Below, in pieces: positions 1 through 12,592 of a stretch of 64,000 bases of DNA (position 1 is its first letter; every line of letters begins with the position of its first letter). A program made the position numbers and the translations under genes. A model generated the notes under the pieces. The model searched no databases. It was not told the DNA's origin and saw nothing but the letters and a program-made list of their open reading frames with translations. The stretch is from Myxocyprinus asiaticus (lineage: Eukaryota; Chordata; Actinopteri; Cypriniformes; Catostomidae). The stretch lies in the NCBI RefSeq assembly GCF_019703515.2, contig NC_059382.1, forward strand, positions 13,247,001 through 13,311,000, written 5' to 3'.

Positions 1-306
1 TGCTTCAGGACTCAGTTTTCTTGAAAAAGATTAATAAAGTTTCAGAAATAAGGGAAAATCATGAAAGTTTATAGAAAATATATATTTTCTAGTTGTTCCC
101 TGCTCTTTTATGAGCTAGATGTTGCTCTTGTGTAGAGTAAACATTGCTTGACTTGTCAGTGAATATTTCTTTTATGTGAATTATTTTCAGTGAATTAGTC
201 AAAGCAGTTTATAAAGCAATCTGTAAGCTTTTTTATAAGCAAATCCATCTTAAAGGGTTAGTTCACCCAAAAATGAAAATTCCCTGTCTGTCACTCACTC
301 AACGTT

Positions 307-472
307 GTGTCGATGTAGTGACACTAGGGCTTCGCTCTTGAGAGCCCCAATCACCTTTGCTTTATTCAGAAAAGGCTAATGAAAATTGGCAAGTGGAATT
401 TGCATGCCACTCTTTGCCCCGGACATACGGGTATAAAAGGAGATGGCGTGCACCACTCATTCAGACTTGTTC
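307..472 (+). repeat. DIRS left inverted terminal repeat with TATA-like box
   Basis: This ~165-base arm is repeated in inverse orientation at about 5030-5195 and matches the arms of the DIRS at 40519-40682 and 44717-44877. It holds GGGTATAAAAGGAG near 429, a strong TATA-box match, just before the CACTCATTCAG motif shared by all arms. The box probably drives transcription of the element. That role is inferred from position and sequence only. Confidence 0.75.
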
Positions 473-665
473 TTCAGAGCCGAGTGCATGTGTGTGTTCG
501 TCCCATCACCTTGCTATCGCTGCTGGATTTTATGGTGCATATCAGTGGTCACCCTCGCACGGTCAAGTGTTGTGCTTTCCCTGGGCGCTTCGGCAGCTGA
601 GTCCACAGGTGTAAAAAAAGAGTATATTTAAAAGAGTATATTTTGTCTAAAAGAGCTCGCACAAA

Positions 666-2429
666 TGTAACGTCTGTGTAAGATCAGTGATGGCTAATTA
701 CACTTTGTTTGAAAAAAAAACCTTTTAGCCTTTTGACATTTGCATATAAATTACTGACCTGGCCTCCGCGTTTACATTTATATGGGTGCTAAATTGCAGA
801 TGGTCTTTATCACTATCAAAAGGATGCTAAAACAGGTCGCCTCTGGAGTGTCTCCATCAAGCTTCAAACACATTCCACAGAAAGGGGGGTGACCCCCCGT
901 GCCAGGCACCAGAGCAGTTGTCTGTCTCCAGTAATTCCAATACATGTCACACACACACCTAAAGACATTTTCTCTATTTAGGCCATAGTAAGCAGTTATA
1001 AATGGATCTGCTATATGCATGTGTTGTATGTATATTCCCCTATTATATTAACTTGGTTAAAACCCTTTACTTGTATTAGTTAGACGTTAAACGCCTATAT
1101 TCAAGTGTATGAGTGTATCTCTGCTTTAATATCGTCTGGAGGTTACCTTCTTGGTATCAAAATGATCTTCTCTTTATTTCTCACACCATAGTGGGTGACC
1201 CCCGTGCCAGGCACCAGAGCAGTTGTCTGTCTCCAGTAATTCCAATACACGTCACACACACACCTAAAGACATTTTCTCTATTTAGGCCATAGTAAGCAG
1301 TTATAAATGTATCTGCTATATGCATGTGTTGTATGTATATTCCCCTATCATATTAACTTAGTTAAACCCCTTTACTTGTATTAGTTAGACGTTAAATGCC
1401 TATATTCAAGTGTATGAGTGTATCTCTGCTTTAATATCGTCTGGAGGTTACCTTCTTGGTATCAAAATGATCTTCTCTTTATTTCTCACACAATAATGTA
1501 CACCATGTGATCGTGAAATGTATCGAACAATTCTTATTATGTTTTGAATTAAAAGCTGCACTAGCGGTCCAGATCAGCAATAAAATGCGAATGGGCCATA
1601 AACGGAGACAAAGGATGTCTCTCCCGCTCAAAATGCATGCTTCTGATTGGCCACTCCACCCACAAAATGGGTGCGGCAATGAACTAGTAAAACTCCAGAA
1701 CGCAGACTAATCATCGCTCAAAACTCTTCTTCTTGAGACCAACACACTCCAAAAACTCTCCTCTTGAGTTTAACCTTCTGGCAGTGTTTACCTTCAAGTA
1801 ACTTTGTGGATTTCCTGTGGACTTCTTCAACTCACTCCTAAAGAAATCGTCGAGAACCTCGTCTACCGCATCAAGACTCTTATTCAGCAACAAACCAATG
1901 CAAGTAACCATTTACAACTGATTAGATGCGCGTTTAAGTTTGAACCCCTTTTAAGGTGAATTGTGCCTCTGATGATTCTCATTTAGGTTGTGGTTAACTG
2001 ATGTGAAATACTGCCTTCTTTCTCTGCTCTTCTCTCTCCTTTCCTTACTTTCCTTCATTCTATATATGTATGTTTTGCTTAGTTTGTTTGTATGTTAGTT
2101 ATAGTTTCATTTATTAAATCCCTTATATTCACAATTGATTGTCTCTGTGTTCCGCTCACAATTCAAAGTCACTGAATGTTGCTCCTTGCTACATGCTAAA
2201 CTACTGCTAGCACTGTATAAGTAGGAAGGCTATTGTTCCTTGGCCAGGAAAGTAATCTTCCTAGAATTGATAAATAATTATATTGTCTGCTCGGTGGACG
2301 GACAGATCAAGTAATTGTAATATCGATTCTGCTACAGTTAATTCTAAGATCTAATCTAAAAATTTGTCATTAATTATAACCAGTTATAATTAATAATAAA
2401 TAATTCCCTTTTTAAGCTAATTTGCTACA
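666..2429 (+). mobile_element. Probable solo LTR (1764 bp) inserted in the DIRS element
   Basis: The segment starts TGTAACG and ends TTTGCTACA, the TG...CA ends of an LTR. It is flanked on both sides by CAAA (662-665 and 2430-2433), a 4-bp target duplication. Removing it rejoins DIRS sequence resembling the intact region near 44500. There is no gag or pol inside, so it is read as a solo LTR of an endogenous retrovirus-like or LTR retrotransposon. The long length and 4-bp duplication fit a retrovirus-like element, but the family is not identified. It contains a ~305-bp tandem duplication, and ATTAAA/AATAAA-like signals occur in the last 400 bases. Confidence 0.6.
886..1495. repeat. Two-copy tandem duplication, ~305-bp period, inside the solo LTR
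   Basis: GTGCCAGGCACCAGAGCAG at 899 recurs at 1204. The two copies (about 886-1191 and 1192-1495) stay nearly identical through TCTTTATTTCTCACAC. Few differences are visible, so the duplication is young or was copied together with the LTR. Duplicated upstream LTR segments often act as enhancers in retroviral LTRs; here that is only an analogy. Confidence 0.85.
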
Positions 2430-2453
2430 CAAACGATTGGCATCTTTTTAAAG

Positions 2454-3880
2454 ATGTCCTTTCGCCTTTGTGCTTCTGGGTGTGGCTGTTATCTCTCCCC
2501 ACTGGATGGTCACAAAATCTGTCTCGAGTGCTTGGGTCGCCAGCACGCCGAGGCAGCTTTTGTGGATGGGTCATGTTTTCACTGTGAGAAATTGCCCATG
2601 AGAACGTTGCGGTCGCGACTCTCTTTCTTCTCTGTGAAGCAGAGAGCCACCGCAGCTGCTTCCCGACCCGGTCCATCCTGCGCTGAAACTCAGGCAGCTG
2701 GGTTGGCAAGCACCGTGGGCAATTTGGATGTGGATATGGGAGCTTCTCTGGCAGCTCAGTTCCCGCGGATCTCCCATCCCCCAGCACACTCGTTCTGCCC
2801 AGTAGAGTTCACGAGCGAGGCAGGCAGTCCACCTCAGGGTGGATTTAATGGGATGAAGATGAGTTATCGGTCGCAAAATCAGAGGGTGGACTCCTGCTTT
2901 CGGAAGTGGACAAGTCAACTGAGCTCCCGCTCTCGGGCGGTAGAGATTAGGACGAAGCGGACGTTGAGTTGGTAGCCATACTTGCCCGTGCGGCTGCGAA
3001 CATCGGGCTTAAGTGGAGCCCTCCACCCTTCCCTGAGAGTTCGTGGCTGGATGATTGGTTTCTGGGCTCAGAGTGCGGCTCACGGCCCTGGTGCCTTTCT
3101 TCCCGGAAGTGCACAAGGAGCTCGCCCACTTTAACTACCCTCGACGGCGGGGCAGCCGAGGGATATGTGCCGCAGCGCAGCCACCTGGAGGAACCGACCA
3201 AGTTTTTTCATCGATAGTGGCGAAGGCTTACAATGCCGTGGGTCAGGCCGTCTCCGCCCTGCATGCCATGGCCATCCTGCAGCTTTACCAGGCCAAGCTT
3301 AAAGATCTGCACGAGGGTAGAACTGACCCAGGGCTCATGCAGGGACCGACCTCGTTTTATGAGTGACAAAAGTCACGGTGCGCGCCCTGGGTCAGACGAT
3401 GTCCACTTTGGTGGTCCAAGAGCGACACCTGTGGCTCAACCTTGCGGAGATTCGTGGCACTGAGAAGGTCTGCTTTCTCAATGCGCCCGTCTCCCAAGGG
3501 GGGCTCTTTGGCGACACTGTCGAGGACTTCACCAAAATAGAAAATTAAAAAAAAGAGAAAAAAAGAAAATAACATCAGTTCTCGATGGTGAAGTAGCAGA
3601 CGGAGGCTATTAAACACATCTTGCCGCGGCGTGACTCGGCCACCTACTGGCCTACAAAGTATCGCGCCCTGTCTGCCTCTCGCCAAGGCCCTTCTCCTGC
3701 GGTGTTGGCCCCGGCTCCCCCACCATCAGAGCCCAGGCGCCAGCTTCTGAGAGCATGATCCTCCTGCAGGAAGGTGGCACCACCTGCCTGTCAGCCGGCC
3801 ACTAGGAACCCCAGACGGGCTTCGAGGCGGCCCTGGGACAGGCGACCCAGGGACGAGGTTGCTGACTCTGACTGGCCTGA
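2454..3880 (+). pseudogene. DIRS1-like gag-type protein, frameshifted
   Basis: The first 173 codons (2454-2975) hold a Cys/His-rich N-terminal motif, CxxCLGRQHAEAAFVDGSCxHCE at about residues 28-50. The - strand gag at 44588 and the fragment at 62700 share it. Homology then continues in other frames: PFFPEVHKELAHF and AKAYNAVGQAVSALHAMAILQLYQAK near 3090-3300, LWLNLAEIRGTEKVCFLNAPVSQGGLFGDTVEDF near 3430-3530, and a basic Pro/Arg-rich tail near 3780-3850. At least two frameshifts and a stop at 3364 break it. In DIRS elements this product is the putative nucleocapsid-like ORF1. Confidence 0.75.
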
Positions 3881-3989
3881 CCCAGGTAAGCGTACGGGCT
3901 CCACTCCCGCCCCTGGGCCAGCACGAGGTGAGTACCTTCACAACATCACCAGTGCCTTCTGGGCCTGGCACCCAGTTTATCAGTAAAAG

Positions 3990-4106
3990 AGCAGTGTTAC
4001 GTTCTCCTGGGCACTGGCGAGGGGCACCTCTCTAGCAGACATATGCAGAGCAACAGGTTGGGCTTTCCCCAATACCTTTGCGAGGTTCTACAACCTGCGC
4101 ATATAA
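3990..4106 (+). pseudogene. C-terminus of DIRS tyrosine recombinase
   Basis: The frame read from about 3993 contains SLADICRATGWAFPNTFARF followed by YNLRI and a TAA stop at 4104-4106. This resembles the last ~35 residues of DIRS tyrosine recombinases, where the catalytic tyrosine sits in an F-x-R-F-Y context. Only this end survives. The catalytic Arg-His-Arg boxes and all of RT/RNase H are absent upstream, so the element was deleted internally and could move only with help in trans. Confidence 0.65.
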
Positions 4107-5029
4107 CCAGTTTTGACCCGAGTGTTATGGGGTGACAACAGGTAGAAAGGTGGTAATGTGCGCTATCTTGTCCACAACAGTTCTCTGCAACTGGTGAACA
4201 CTGGGCGCCTCTTTAATTCTTTAAGCACTATTCGGTGGCGAACTTGGTGGAGGAGTAACGCCGCCAGGCCTAGTACTTGTGGTATGCCGCTTTTCAGGTG
4301 AGCCCATGTACTTGGGCTCAGTGCTCCATACATGGTGATTCCCCCCTCGGTAATCCCATATGATGCGTTTCCACTGTTCGATTTCCCCTCAGGTGAACCC
4401 TGTGTTTCCCCTTGTCGGAGCTCTGCTCTGCCTCAGCCACTGTTGCTGTGTACCCTCTCCGTAGATAGGGTCCTCCCCAGTGGTATCATTCCATATGTGA
4501 ACTTCCCCATCGGTAATCCATGTGAGGTATTTTCCACATGTTAACCTCCCTCCGGTAGGATGTGATCTCCGTAGTGCTCTCCCTCCTGGAGAGGGAAGAG
4601 CACTTCCCCAGTACTATTCTAGCAGGTACTCAGTGGGAAATTGCTTAATAATAAGGAAAAGGCCACCACCTGTAGCCTCCTTGGGTAAGTGCCTCCTCCC
4701 ACCCTTATCGGGACCAGGGAGACGTCTTACCTAACTTGCTGGAAGGTCACGATGTGGTCGAGCACTCACTGCGAGGCACGCAGCAGCCTGCCCTTGTCTG
4801 CTCCTCCGTACCTCGTGACATGGTTCAGCCCCTGTGGCATTTCTTATAGGAACCCCTAGTGTCACTACATCGACACAACGTCGAGTGAGTGGCAGACAGG
4901 AAACGTCTTGGTTACTGATGTAACCTCTGTTCCCTGATTGAGGGAACGAGACGTTGTGTCCCTCCTGCCACGGCACTGAACCGACCGCTGACATGGCCGG
5001 GACTCTCTCTCGGCTCCTCAGCACAACTC
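4107..5029 (+). repeat. DIRS 3' non-coding region with internal complementary region
   Basis: After the recombinase stop comes non-coding element sequence with loosely repeated motifs (CGGTAATCC near 4348 and 4511). The part at about 4855-4975 (CTAGTGTCACTACATCGACA, then GGTTACTGATGTAACCTC and GAGGGAACGAGACG) is complementary to the outermost ends of the element. That matches the internal complementary region DIRS elements use to circularise their cDNA. The right inverted repeat follows at about 5030-5195. Confidence 0.6.
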
Positions 5030-5921
5030 TGAATGAGTGGTGCATGCCATCTTCTTTTATACCCGTATGTCCGGGGCAGAGAGGGGCATGCAAATTCCAC
5101 TCAACAATTTTCATTGGCCTTTTCTGAATAAAGCAAAGATGATTGGGGCTCTCAAGAGCGATCCCCTAGTGTCACTACATCAACACAACGTCTCATTCCC
5201 TCCATCAGGGAACAGAGGTTACATCAGTAACCAAGACGTTCTCTCATCATTTACTCACCTTCATGCTATCCCAGATGTGTATGACTTTCTTTCTTCTGCT
5301 GAACACAATCAAAGAATTTTAGAAGTATTTCTCAGCTCTTTAGGTCCATAAAATATAAGTGAATGAGTGACAAAATTTTGAAACTCCAAAATCCACATAA
5401 GGGCAAAATAAAAGTACTCCAGATGGTGGTTAAATCCATATATTCTGAAGCGATTTGATAGGTGTGGGTGAGAAACCGATCAATATTTAAGTCCTTTTTT
5501 TTTACTACAGATTCTCCTCCCTGCTCAGTCAATTTCCACTTTACTTTCACTTTCTCACTCTCCTTCTCCTGTTTTTTCACATCCTTCTTGCATATCCCCT
5601 AATGGGTGGGGAGGAACATTTATGACAAAAAATTAATTAAATATTGATCAGTTTCTCACCCACACCTATCATAATGTGTCTGAACACATGGATTTACTCA
5701 CTGGAGTCATATGGATTACTTTTATGCTCATTTGATGTGGATTTTGGAGTTTCAACATTTTGGCACCCATTCATTTGCATTGTGAGGACCTACAGAGCAG
5801 AAATATTCTTCTAAATATTTTGTGTGTTCTGCAGATGAAAGAAAGCCATACACATCTGGGGTGGCATGAGGGTGAGTAAATCATGAGAGAATTTTTATTT
5901 TTGGGTGAATTATCCCTATAA

Positions 5922-6751
5922 TCAAAATAAAAAAAAAAAATTAAAATAAAAATCTGTTTCAAGTAATCACAAATGCCTGGAAAGGTCATGGGAATCATTG
6001 TTCAAAAAAGGTGGGAACACTGTATATGGGACATGAAGTTGTGATCCAACACAGTTTTTTAAAAAGTTGTTTATTATATTACTTGCATTTAACATTGTAT
6101 TTTCCCTGCTGTTCACAACACTAAGATCATATGTGTGACCCATGTTTAGGTTGAGATTGTTAACAGTTGAGAACCACTGTACTCAATTAATGTGGATTGG
6201 ACATGCTCTGCTTTAGTTGTCGCTTTTTTAGGTGACCACCTGATATTTTTTAGCTTTGATTTTTCCCAACAATCTGCTTGATTAAACTTGAATGTGTCCC
6301 TATAGAGAATGAATTCACTCTGTAATCAATCCTCCATGTGGCTTCAGTGGCTTGATTGCAGAATAATTTGAGCCATCTCTATCAGATGGTCATGCTTTGT
6401 TGCATTCCAGCAACATGGTCAATTGATTTATCGTCGTCTTCAGCTGAGAAACTAATTGCATTGCTTGAAATGCTTTCAGTTAATGGAAACTCTAAATAAT
6501 TGTAATTTAATATATGGATAGAGAGAGACTGGTGTCATCCTTACTCATGCACATGTTTATTGGGGCGGTTGACAAATAAACTCTAGATGGACATTAACAT
6601 TTAGGTTAAAATTTATTTATTTGTAAAAGGGAAAGTGAATGATTTAAGATGTTGTATAGCTGTTAAAAAAATATGTTTTTTCACCACTTTTAAACTACTA
6701 GTTTATTTCAGTGCTGTGAATTAAAACATATTCCTTATTCTCCCATGTCAG
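5922..6751. other. No gene or recognised repeat (upstream intron of WSCD gene)
   Basis: AT-rich unique-looking sequence ending in a pyrimidine tract and the AG acceptor at 6750-6751. I see no coding exon or clear transposon end in it. The earlier WSCD exons are not visible here or in 1-250. Confidence 0.5.
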
Positions 6752-6923
6752 GAGTTTCCTCTGGCTATGATCAGGAAGCCAGACTGTTACTGCGGCTATG
6801 CCACACCTCACTTCACTCTTCAAGATTCAGTGAAAGAGCATCTCTGTGCTCTGGACAACAACAGTCTGTCTATCAGGAGTTCCCAGAAGCTCTTTCTCCA
6901 GGTCTACCAGACACCTGTTCAAG
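6752..6923 (+). CDS. wscd1: WSCD sulfotransferase, WSC-domain exon (partial gene)
   Basis: The exon lies between an AG acceptor (6750-6751) and the GTAAG donor at 6924, and ends in phase 1. Read from 6752 it gives EFPLAMIRKPDCYCGYATPH, then FTLQDSVKEHLC and finally QVYQTPVQ. CYCGY is the core of a WSC cysteine-rich carbohydrate-binding domain, and VYQTPVQ is the conserved stretch after the second WSC domain in WSCD proteins. These are Golgi type II membrane proteins reported as sialate O-sulfotransferases. Near the exon end, KLFLQVYQTPVQ replaces the more usual EYCQVYQTPVQ, so a WSC cysteine may be lost or the reading is divergent. The upstream exons (cytoplasmic tail, TM helix, first WSC domain) are outside the window. 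Confidence 0.85.
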
Positions 6924-9175
<2,252 letters not shown>

Positions 9176-10252
9176 TGATATATGCTACATTCTGCAGAGC
9201 AGGTTTTGGTGCCCTGCTACTTGGTTTATATGAAAGTGAAGTGTATCATCTGGTATTTGAACCTGGGTCTGCATATTTCATTGCTAATTTCTTACCCTTT
9301 GACCACATAAACAGTTAACACTATTTATATTTTTCTATTTATTGTTTAATTCAGTTGTGCTTTCAATGTACAAACAGCTATTTAAGACATATTAAAGTTA
9401 ACTGAAAATCAGTATACTGTATATCAGTTAGATAATACAGTAGGCCATACTTTGTATTATTATATTCATATAGTATGTGATACAAACAGTGGGTGTTTAC
9501 ATGTTCCATCCCAAGCTATCCTACTAATGAAAACTGGGCATTTCACCAAAGTTTAATTTGCCACCACATTTTATGGCATTAATTGCTTTACTAACCACAT
9601 ACTGCATGCAAAACATTTGAAATTGTGCCCATGTCAAAATCTAATTGCATGCATGTCTATGTCAGTAGCAGAGCCTCTATCAAGGAATTTATGTGAAATG
9701 ACTCACCCCATTTCTCAGCCTTTCAAATCCATAAATCTATATGTCATTTCTTTTTTCAATGCTGCTATATGAGATGTGCATTTAACGGGCACGGCTGACC
9801 TTCTGTTCTCTTTCAAATGCCAAACTTTATCGAGCATATTTTTTCCATCACTAAAGAACTTGACCTGCCTGGAAAGTCACAGTGTCTTTTCAGATCTATC
9901 ACAGAGTCTGAATGTGTTTAGGAAGCAATGTGTTTATAGCCTGCTATCTTTTTTAGCATCGCTTAGCTATCTGCACATCGTACCCCCCCCCCCACATAAT
10001 TCTCTTATCGCGATTCATCTGTGTGCATTTTTCCGCATGCATCCGCTTTCTATTTTTATCGTGATTAAACTGCGTGCATTTTACAGCGCGCACCCGTTTT
10101 CTCCTCTGTGTTACACGGATTATTGCATCAATCTCAAAGCACCCTTTATCAAGAACGACCATAACAACAAACAATTGCGTGAGGGATTCACATCGACCTC
10201 AAAACCTCGCCACTCGGGAACAACCAACAACAACAAACAATTGCGGTAAATC

Positions 10253-11120
10253 ATGGCATCCGCTCATGTTATTGTTTCCTGCATTACATGCCACATGTTT
10301 ACTATAGCTTCTTCTGTCAACAGTGAGGGATTTACATGTGATAAATGTAAGGAATTAGTCAGGCTGACGGAGAAGATTTATGAGTTAGAGTCACGCATCC
10401 GAATGCTAGTGGAGGTCAGTGAGAAAGAGAAGCCGGTAGATACTGTTTCAGTTGCAGGTAGTACAGCAAGCAACACACACACTTTGGTTGCAGCTGTAGA
10501 GCCCCTGCAGCAGGGCGTTTGGGTGATATCTCGGCGGCATACTTGCTCAGCAAAGCGACACCACTCTCCCGTTCCTGTTAGGGTTTCCACTCTATTCTCC
10601 CCACTCAGTGATGCACCCACTGAGAATCACGTTGAAAGTGCCCTGGTTATAGAAAATTCAATTGTAAGGAGCATGGAAATAGAGACTCCAGCCACTATTG
10701 TTAAATACATTTCAGGGGCTTGGGTGTCTGACATCAGATAAAATTTACAAGTGCTGGCTAATGCTAAACATAGACTTTCTAAAACTGTTATTCCTGTTGT
10801 CACTAACGATGTCCGGTCCAGAGATCACTAGAGATAATTTTAAAGAGGTGTGTGAACTTGCAAAAACTATGTCAGACACTGTAATATGCTCTGGCCCCCT
10901 CCCTGCTTGTTGTGGTGACAAGGTTTATAGTAGATTAGTGTCACTGAATGGCTGGATGTCTGAGTGGTGTCCAGAAAATAGCATAGGATTTATAGACAAT
11001 TGGAAGAGTTTTTGTGGTAGACCTGACCTGCTAAATAGAGATGGACTCCATCCCTTCAGGGAAGGTGCCACTCTCCTCTCTAGTAATTTGGCTCATAGAC
11101 TTAATAGTGATAGTATTTGA
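10253..11120 (+). pseudogene. L2 LINE ORF1 with SGNH-esterase remnant
   Basis: The first segment (10253-10741) begins with a Cys pair region, FTCDKCKELVRLTEKIYELE, a short coiled coil typical of fish L2 ORF1. The esterase block GTND is decayed to VVTNDVRSR near 10797. The second segment (up to 11120) reads DTVICSGPLP, then DNWKSFCGRPDLLNRDGLHP, the final Asp-x-x-His block of SGNH esterases. At least one frameshift and stops around 10741-10830 separate the parts. ORF1 binds RNA; the esterase domain is common in fish L2/CR1 ORF1. No function is expected from this copy. Confidence 0.75.
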
Positions 11121-11490
11121 ATAACTGGGGCTCAGGTCAGGACGTAGACAAACTGGCTAATCCGAACGTCTGCTAGCTGCCTTGAGATGTCACACAGGTC
11201 ACAAAAACTACAACACATAGAGACTGTATAACCTAGATATCATATAAAGAATGTGTCTGTTCCTAGAACTACCAAACACAAAACTCTCACTAAATAATTT
11301 CGAAAAAAATTTGATTAAGTTAAAACTTGAAAATAACAACAAAAAAAAAAGATAAATATAATATAAAGGTAGGACTATTAAACTTTCAACCTGATCTCTT
11401 TCAACCAAAAAATGAATTGTAAATGAAAATGTGAATACTGTACTGTGGATAGAGCTTTAATTGATGCTGTCTTAAACATTCACATAGATA

Positions 11491-12249
11491 ATGAAAATGC
11501 GATTAGCATTTATCGATATTCTCAACTCTCTTGGAGTCAGACAAAATGTGACAGGATCAACTTATCGCCATAATCATATGCTAGATTTAATTCTGTTGTA
11601 TGGAGTTGATGTTGATACTATAGAAATTCTTCTGCAGAGCGATGACATCACAGATCATTACCTCGTCTCTTGTATGCTGTGATCAACTAATATTATTCAA
11701 TCTACACCATGCTATCGTTCAGGTAGACCCATTCTTTCAACCACTAAATATAGCTTTACTAATAATCTTCCAGATCTATCTCATATACTCAGTAAGCCAC
11801 AAAGTCTAGAAAAACTTGATGTAATAACAGAAAATTAAAATACAGTCTTCTCTAACACTCTTGATAGTGTCGCTCCCCTTCGTTTAAAGCAAATTAAAGA
11901 AAAAAGCCCTGCACCATGGTACAATGATCACACTCATGCTATCAAGAGAGCAGCTCGGAAAATGGAGCGCAAGTGGAAGAATGCAAAATTAGAGGTATTT
12001 CGCGGTGCATGAAAGGGTAGTGTCTGTAGCTACAGACAGGCACTAAAAGTTGCCAGGTCAGCATATTTGAGCAAACTCATAGAAAATAACCTGCGTTTCT
12101 CTTCTAGTGCTTTTAGATCTTGGTGCTGCCTTCAACACCATAGAATCACGACATTCTCTTGAATAAGCTTGAGAATTATGTTGGCATTTGTGGACTTGCA
12201 TTAGAATGGTTTAGGTCCTGTTTAGCAGACCGCTACCACTTTGTCTATG
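11491..12249 (+). pseudogene. L2 LINE ORF2, endonuclease end and RT start fragments
   Basis: 11491-11682 reads FIDILNSLGVRQNVTGSTYRHN, then MLDLILLYG and DDITDHYLVS. This is the end of an APE-type endonuclease, where the S/T-D-H-x-x-V motif carries the catalytic Asp-His. Downstream, APWYNDHTHAIKRAARKMER (about 11910) and VARSAYLSKLIENN (about 12050) are the linker before RT. LLDLGAAFNTIES near 12113 is a degraded RT LLDLSAAFDTIDH motif that follows directly, so the first ~150 RT codons are deleted. The frame breaks several times, and the LTR element interrupts the rest at 12250. Confidence 0.75.
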
Positions 12250-12573
12250 TGTCACGTATTCCCTGTGTTTGCATTGACTTTTATGTTGAAATTCTTGTTT
12301 AGTTCCTGTTTCCTGTTAGTTTTTGTAGTCCTTTGTAGTTTCATTTTATGAATGGTTTTCCCCTGATTGTTTCCACAGTTGTTCCCTTGTTTGCCCCTGT
12401 GTATTTAAGCCCTTGTTTTTCCTTGTTTCCTCTGTCAGTGTTTGCATGTATTATGCCTTACTCTGTACGTTTGTTCCCCGTATTTTGTTTCTTTATGTTC
12501 TGAGTTATCTGGTTTTCTTTTGTTTATTAAAGATGCTGCATTTAGATCCTCCATTCTTTCCTGACTCATTACA
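12250..12573 (+). repeat. 5' LTR of element A
   Basis: 324 bp, TGTCACGTATTCCC to CTGACTCATTACA. It contains TATTTAAG near 12403 (TATA-like) and TTTATTAAAG near 12523 (poly-A-like). It matches the 3' LTR at 15125-15459 with small differences and an ~11-base indel. Confidence 0.9.
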
Positions 12574-12592
12574 GAAAGACTGATCCTCCGAA

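Larger units (their letters stand above)
284..5231 (+). mobile_element. DIRS1-like retroelement, internally deleted copy
   Basis: Inverted terminal repeats, a gag-like region and the last part of a tyrosine recombinase are present in + orientation. The reverse transcriptase and RNase H seen in the related copy at 40483-44895 are missing between about 3880 and 3990. The ends match those of that copy, including a shared ATACGGGTATAAAAGGAG stretch. An LTR (666-2429) is inserted near the 5' end. DIRS elements integrate as circles with a tyrosine recombinase and leave no target duplication, which fits the abrupt junctions inside the surrounding MITE. Confidence 0.8.
254..5917. mobile_element. TTAA-type foldback MITE, split by a DIRS element
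   Basis: The left tip begins just after TTAA (250-253) with a GGGTTAGTTCACCC-like end. The MITE sequence breaks off near 283 and resumes near 5232, at TCTCATCATTTACTCACC. The right tip, GGGTGAATTATCCCT, ends at 5917 and is followed by ATAA, a decayed TTAA. The right part holds both foldback arms, for example CTTTCTTCTGCTGAACAC near 5288 and its near complement near 5830. Other copies lie at 28562-29107 and 47335-48162. The TTAA target suggests a Kolobok- or piggyBac-type transposase supplied in trans. The exact breakpoints with the DIRS are uncertain by a few bases. Confidence 0.75.

Noticed and set aside
357..631. Three overlapping ORFs of 62-85 codons
   Set aside because: They lie in the DIRS terminal repeat and promoter-like region, recur inverted at the other end, and have no protein similarity.
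778..1325. Two similar - strand ORFs beginning MHIAD
   Set aside because: They are the two copies of the ~305-bp duplication in the solo LTR, not a gene family.
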